Source: Natrialba asiatica DSM 12278 (GTDB lineage: Archaea > Halobacteriota > Halobacteria > Halobacteriales > Natrialbaceae). From it: DNA of 64,000 nt. Each line of letters starts with the position of its first letter. The stretch's first letter is position 1. The DNA is taken from the NCBI RefSeq assembly GCF_000337555.1, contig NZ_AOIO01000040.1:310184-374183 (forward strand), read 5' to 3'. Made by a program: the position numbers and the translations under genes. Shown piece by piece: positions 60,535 to 64,000 of this stretch. The notes under the pieces are model-generated. The model saw nothing but the letters and a program-made list of their open reading frames with translations, did no database searches and was not told the origin of the DNA.

Positions 60535-61500
60535 ATGGCAGACGACGTTTCGGCCGTCGCGACGAGCGAGACCTGCACCGAAGTCCTCTCGCGGATCGGC
60601 GACGCGGTGATCACCGACCGCGAGTTCCTCGAGCAGGTGCTCACCGCGACGCTCGCCCGCGGCCACGTCCTTCTCGAAGACGTACCCGGCACCGGGAAAA
60701 CGCTGACGGCGCTGGCGTTCGCCCGGGCGCTCGGGCTCGAGTTCTCCCGTATCCAGTTCACCCCGGACCTGCTGCCGAGCGACATCACCGGGTCGCACGT
60801 CTTCAACGAACGCACCGGCGCGTTCGAGTTCACCCGCGGACCGGTGTTCGCGAACGTGGTGCTCGCCGACGAGATCAACCGCGCGCCGCCGAAAACCCAG
60901 GCCGCCCTCCTCGAAGCGATGGACGAAGGACAGGTCACCGTCGACGGGACGACGCGCGATCTGCCGGACCCGTTTCTCGTCATCGCGACGCAGAACCCGG
61001 TCGAACAGGAAGGGACCTTCGAGTTGCCCGAAGCGCAGCGCGACCGCTTTACGATCAAGACCGCCATCGGCTACCCGGATCGGGCGGGTGAACTCGAGTT
61101 GATCGAGCGGCGAAGCGAGCGCGAGACGAAGCTGCCGACGGTCGAGCCGGTGCTCGATGCGGCGGGCGTGCGGACGCTCCAGCGCGTCCCCGAGCGGGTG
61201 TCGATGAGCGGGCCGGTTCGGGGCTATCTCGTGGATCTCGCGCGGGCGACCAGAGCGGACGATCGGGTCGAGATCGGCATCTCGCCGCGGGGGATTCAAC
61301 GGTATTTCGAGGCCGCACGCGCACGGGCGGCGATTTCCGGCCGGGAGTACGTCGCACCGGACGATATCAAGCGGATCGCCGAGCCGATCATGCAGCACCG
61401 GCTCGTGCTGACGACCGACGCGCGAATCGAGGGCGTCGACGGATCGACCGTCGTCCGGTCCGTGCTGGATCGAGTCGAGGTTCCGGCGGTCGACCCGTAG
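60535..61500 (+). CDS. MoxR-family AAA ATPase
   Basis: The 321-residue AAA+ ATPase has Walker A EDVPGTGKT, Walker B VVLADEINRAPPKTQAALLEAMDEGQVT, sensor 1 VIATQNPVEQEGTFELPEAQRDRF and the arginine-finger region. MoxR proteins act as chaperones assembling metalloproteins or membrane complexes, usually together with DUF58/VWA proteins, and a DUF58-like protein indeed lies on the opposite strand at the right edge. It is convergent with the large membrane gene. The ATG at 60535 is 98 bp from trpS. Confidence 0.92.
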   Translation: MADDVSAVATSETCTEVLSRIGDAVITDREFLEQVLTATLARGHVLLEDVPGTGKTLTALAFARALGLEFSRIQFTPDLLPSDITGSHVFNERTGAFEFTRGPVFANVVLADEINRAPPKTQAALLEAMDEGQVTVDGTTRDLPDPFLVIATQNPVEQEGTFELPEAQRDRFTIKTAIGYPDRAGELELIERRSERETKLPTVEPVLDAAGVRTLQRVPERVSMSGPVRGYLVDLARATRADDRVEIGISPRGIQRYFEAARARAAISGREYVAPDDIKRIAEPIMQHRLVLTTDARIEGVDGSTVVRSVLDRVEVPAVDP

Positions 61501-61521
61501 CGCCGGGCCGATCGAACGCGG

Positions 61522-63603
61522 CTAGTCGGTTTTCGAAGCCGAGTGCTCCGTTTCGCTCTCGTCGAGCGCTGACTCGGAGACTCCCGCAGTCTGTCCTGGT
61601 CTCTCGTCCGTAGACGGCTCGCTGCCGGTGAACTCGGCTGCGGCTGACTCACCCGACGGCGCGGCGTCGAGACGCGAGGTGATGGCCGCGACCGTCTCGT
61701 CGCTCAGCGTCTCGACGGATTCGAGTTCAGCCGCGCGGGCGGTCTGGATGTCGCCGAGCGTTTCGAAGCCGGCGGTTCGCAGGGCGCGGGCCTCGCCGGC
61801 GTCGATACCGGGGACGGTTCCCGCCGCGACGGGGAGCCGAGAGATGTCCCCCGTTCGGGTTCGGCCAGCCGCAGCGGCGGCGGTTGCTCGTCGTTTGAGA
61901 ACGATAAGCGAGGCGACCAACGCAATGGTACAAGCGACGGCGACCGTCACGCCGGTTCGGATCGCGAGTCGGCCGAGAAGGGAGTTGAGACCGACTGCGA
62001 GACCGATTCCGAGCGTTCCGACGAGGACCGTGCCGGTCGTATGCGCCAGTGCTGGCCGTCGTGCGGGGACGTTTCGGCCGATTTCGTCGACGAGCGAGAC
62101 GCCGTAGCCGCCGGCGTCCCAGGCGACGAGTGCGCAGGCGACGGCGGTGCCGACCGCGAGCGTCGACCCGCCGCCGAGAGCGACGACCGCGCCGCCAGCG
62201 ACGAGCGAACTCGCGGCCAGCGTCGCGGGAGCCGCGCGGTCCGAAAGCGGGCCGAGGGCGCCGAGCAGCCAGACGGCGACCAGTAGCGCGAAGATCGTCC
62301 CGACGAACCCGCTTAGCAGGAACCCGGCGATGGCGATGCCCGTCGGCGGCGACGCGAGCGAACGCAGGTCATCGATCGCGAGTTCACCGGCGGGTCCCGG
62401 CAGCGCGCCCCGTTCGTTCGCGGCGGCCATCGCCTCGAGTTCGGGACCGATCCAGTGGTCGAACGCCAGCGGGTAGCCGATCGAGGCGAGGATCACGATG
62501 AGGGCCCCGCCCGCGAACGCCGGCGTCCACCTGACGGCGGCCCCGTATCGGAGCCTGGAGAGCGTTGGGAGCCGCGAACCGAGTCCGGCCAGACAGAGCG
62601 CGACGATCCCCGCGAGAACGGCGACACGAACGGGTGTCGCCATGGTGAGCGGGACGAGCGTCGACTCGACGAGCGCGGCCGCGGTATCGATGCCTCGATT
62701 GTCGCCGGTTCGAGCCAGGACCGCGACTGAACTCGCCAGGAGGGTTCCACCCAGGACTGCCCAGCCGGTCCAGCCCGCTCGCGAGGCGAGCCACGCGATC
62801 CGCCGGCGTGCCGTCTCGCGTCGATCCCGGGGGAATAACTCCGGAATCGGCAGTCGCGGCAGGACGAGCACCGCGAGCCACAGCAGTCCCACGAGTAGCC
62901 CGACGAAGCTCAGCGCACCCGCAGTCGTCGCCGCCTCCGTCGGCGACACGAGTTCACCGAGCACTTGCGCTGGAGTGTTGCCGTTCCTTGTCCCTGTTCC
63001 AGTCCCCGTCCCCGTCCCGGGAAGAGCGGGCCACAGCGACGGTGACCGAATCGGGTCGAAAAACGCCGCCGACACGACGGCGACGAGGATCGACGTGAGC
63101 CAGACGACCGGCAGCGCGGAGCGGACGGCACCGTCGCCGACCGCGCCCGTTCTGGTCGCCGCGCCGCCGAACGTCGCGAGAACGATCGCGAGGACGACAC
63201 CGACGCGGTACCCCGGCTGAATCGACGCCGAATCGCCGCGAAGGGCAAGGCCGAGCGCGCCAGCCGTTCCGAGTGCAGCGAGCACGGCGAGCAGGCTCCC
63301 GACGGCTCGACCGCCCGGCGTTCGCCGTTTCGTGGCCGTCACCGTCGCCGCCAGTAGACCGCCGGCGAGACCGGCGACGACTGCAGCCGCAACCGCATCG
63401 ACGATGATGCCGAGCACGAGTGTCCCCGCGAGCGTCGCCAAGATCGTCACGACGGCCGGTATCGACGCACTGACCGTCCCGCTGGATCGCGCGGTGGTGG
63501 GTCGCGTCGCGTTCGGTCGCGTTGTCGTCGCCGGTCCTCCCCCGACAGGTCGCCGTTCCGTCCGCCTCCTCTCCTGGGACCCGAGGTCGTCGTCCGGAGC
63601 CAT
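61522..63603 (-). CDS. large membrane protein (DUF7519-like) with C-terminal helix-hairpin-helix domain
   Basis: The 693-residue protein has about 14-16 hydrophobic helices, a Thr/Pro/Arg-rich N-terminus and a GTGTGT/PTG-repeat loop near residue 225. The C-terminal 110 residues are soluble and include a helix-hairpin-helix pattern (VPGIDAGEARALRTAGFETLGDIQTARAAELESVETLSDETVAAITSRL). The gene lies in the MoxR/DUF58 cluster, where haloarchaea carry an uncharacterised membrane family I remember as DUF7519. The HhH domain is unexpected on a membrane protein; here it may serve protein contacts. Its ATG overlaps the stop of the upstream gene (TAATG). Confidence 0.68.
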   Translation of the reverse strand: MAPDDDLGSQERRRTERRPVGGGPATTTRPNATRPTTARSSGTVSASIPAVVTILATLAGTLVLGIIVDAVAAAVVAGLAGGLLAATVTATKRRTPGGRAVGSLLAVLAALGTAGALGLALRGDSASIQPGYRVGVVLAIVLATFGGAATRTGAVGDGAVRSALPVVWLTSILVAVVSAAFFDPIRSPSLWPALPGTGTGTGTGTRNGNTPAQVLGELVSPTEAATTAGALSFVGLLVGLLWLAVLVLPRLPIPELFPRDRRETARRRIAWLASRAGWTGWAVLGGTLLASSVAVLARTGDNRGIDTAAALVESTLVPLTMATPVRVAVLAGIVALCLAGLGSRLPTLSRLRYGAAVRWTPAFAGGALIVILASIGYPLAFDHWIGPELEAMAAANERGALPGPAGELAIDDLRSLASPPTGIAIAGFLLSGFVGTIFALLVAVWLLGALGPLSDRAAPATLAASSLVAGGAVVALGGGSTLAVGTAVACALVAWDAGGYGVSLVDEIGRNVPARRPALAHTTGTVLVGTLGIGLAVGLNSLLGRLAIRTGVTVAVACTIALVASLIVLKRRATAAAAAGRTRTGDISRLPVAAGTVPGIDAGEARALRTAGFETLGDIQTARAAELESVETLSDETVAAITSRLDAAPSGESAAAEFTGSEPSTDERPGQTAGVSESALDESETEHSASKTD

Positions 63604-64000
63604 TAGTGACGCACCTCCCCAAACGCCCGCTCGAGGGTCGTCGCAAGCGGCTGCTCCGGTTCCCAGTCCGCCACGGGAATCTCCCCTCGCCGGAGGCGTT
63701 CGAGCCGCGCCTCCCGGCGAATCGCCGCCAGCCGCGCCCCGATTTCCGCGCGCGTCGTCACGTTCGGCGACACGACCGACAGTCGGTACCCGCGCCGGCG
63801 AAGCGCCAGCGCGAGGTCGACGATTCCGTCGTCCACCGCCGGCGTACAAACCACGAGCTGCGCGTCCGACGGCAACAGCGTCTCGAGCCGGTCGGCGGTC
63901 GCCGTCGGCGCCTCGCTCGCCCTCGCTCGTTCTCCCCCGCCGCCATCGCTTCGCGCCCGCATCCGCGTCGGCTCATCGCGCGCGGCGACGGCGTCACAGA
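63603..64000 (-). CDS. DUF58-family protein, C-terminal part (cut by right edge)
   Basis: The frame is open to the right edge, so only the last about 132 residues are visible. The C-terminal LLPSDAQLVVCTPAVDDGIVDLALALRRRGYRLSVVSPNVT stretch resembles the VWA-like fold end of DUF58 proteins, which act with MoxR ATPases in membrane-protein or cell-envelope complexes. The tail (REARLERLRRGEIPVADWEPEQPL) also matches. Its stop overlaps the start of the membrane-protein gene, implying one operon. The N-terminus, including any membrane anchor, lies outside the window. Confidence 0.6.
   Translation of the reverse strand, partial: CDAVAARDEPTRMRARSDGGGGERARASEAPTATADRLETLLPSDAQLVVCTPAVDDGIVDLALALRRRGYRLSVVSPNVTTRAEIGARLAAIRREARLERLRRGEIPVADWEPEQPLATTLERAFGEVRH

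Noticed and set aside
1-64000. CRISPR arrays, rRNA and tRNA genes
   Set aside because: No regularly spaced direct repeats, rRNA-like tracts or complete tRNA cloverleafs were seen; the Cas4-like gene is solitary.

Overview
The window is a gene-dense, GC-rich piece of a haloarchaeal chromosome. Evidence: the proteins are strongly acidic (Asp/Glu-rich, Lys-poor), exported proteins carry Tat signals, and there is a halo-type 2Fe-2S ferredoxin, an MC1 chromosomal protein, several genes whose starts sit about 25-31 nt from a TATA-like box (leaderless style), and many haloarchaea-specific unknown families. Two leucyl-tRNA synthetase genes lie side by side; coexisting LeuRSs have been described in Natrialba magadii, so a member of the Natrialbales is a reasonable guess, but nothing here fixes the genus. 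No rRNA, tRNA or CRISPR array was found.

Layout. 1-4.5 kb: a beta-propeller protein cut by the left edge, a phosphoglucosamine-mutase-type enzyme, a Tat-exported propeller protein with a low-complexity insert, and a 2Fe-2S ferredoxin. 4.6-11 kb: an anion-transport cluster with a wrecked PiT gene, two intact PiT transporters, a UspA protein, a membrane protein with a four-residue repeat, and an SLC13-type transporter. 11-16 kb: hisA, a GNAT acetyltransferase, hisB, a zinc-ribbon protein, an ACT-domain regulator and an IMPACT-family protein. 16-26 kb: membrane protein, SLC1 acidic amino acid symporter, class III PLP enzyme, S9 peptidase, cupin, upp, and a third PiT. 26.2-27.2 kb is the most unusual stretch: a 387-bp non-autonomous transposable element with perfect 18-bp ends and an 8-bp target duplication, inserted into a small membrane-protein gene and itself carrying a small Gly-rich membrane ORF.

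27-38 kb: CNNM/CorC-type transporter, glutaredoxin plus a Cys-free redoxin, Sua5/YrdC protein, a solitary Cas4-like protein with an apparently lost catalytic site, a large membrane Fe-S oxidoreductase, a three-PAS histidine kinase and YbjQ. 38-44 kb: tandem bacterial-type and archaeal-type leuS. 44-50 kb: Hsp20, a Bcp peroxiredoxin, pheA, a seven-helix opsin relative without the retinal lysine, a NarK-like transporter, BluB, MC1 and an AbrB-like protein. 50-64 kb: a Tat-exported M14 carboxypeptidase, pheST, an unknown protein, trpS, and the start of a MoxR / large membrane protein / DUF58-like cluster that runs off the right edge.

Themes: aminoacyl-tRNA synthetases (Leu x2, Phe, Trp) and aromatic or histidine synthesis (hisA, hisB, pheA); phosphate/anion uptake with recent duplication and decay; and thiol/redox proteins. 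No single large novel system is evident. The best leads are the element-disrupted operon, the lysine-less opsin relative, the collapsed PiT copy, the period-4 repeat protein and the degenerate Cas4-like protein.
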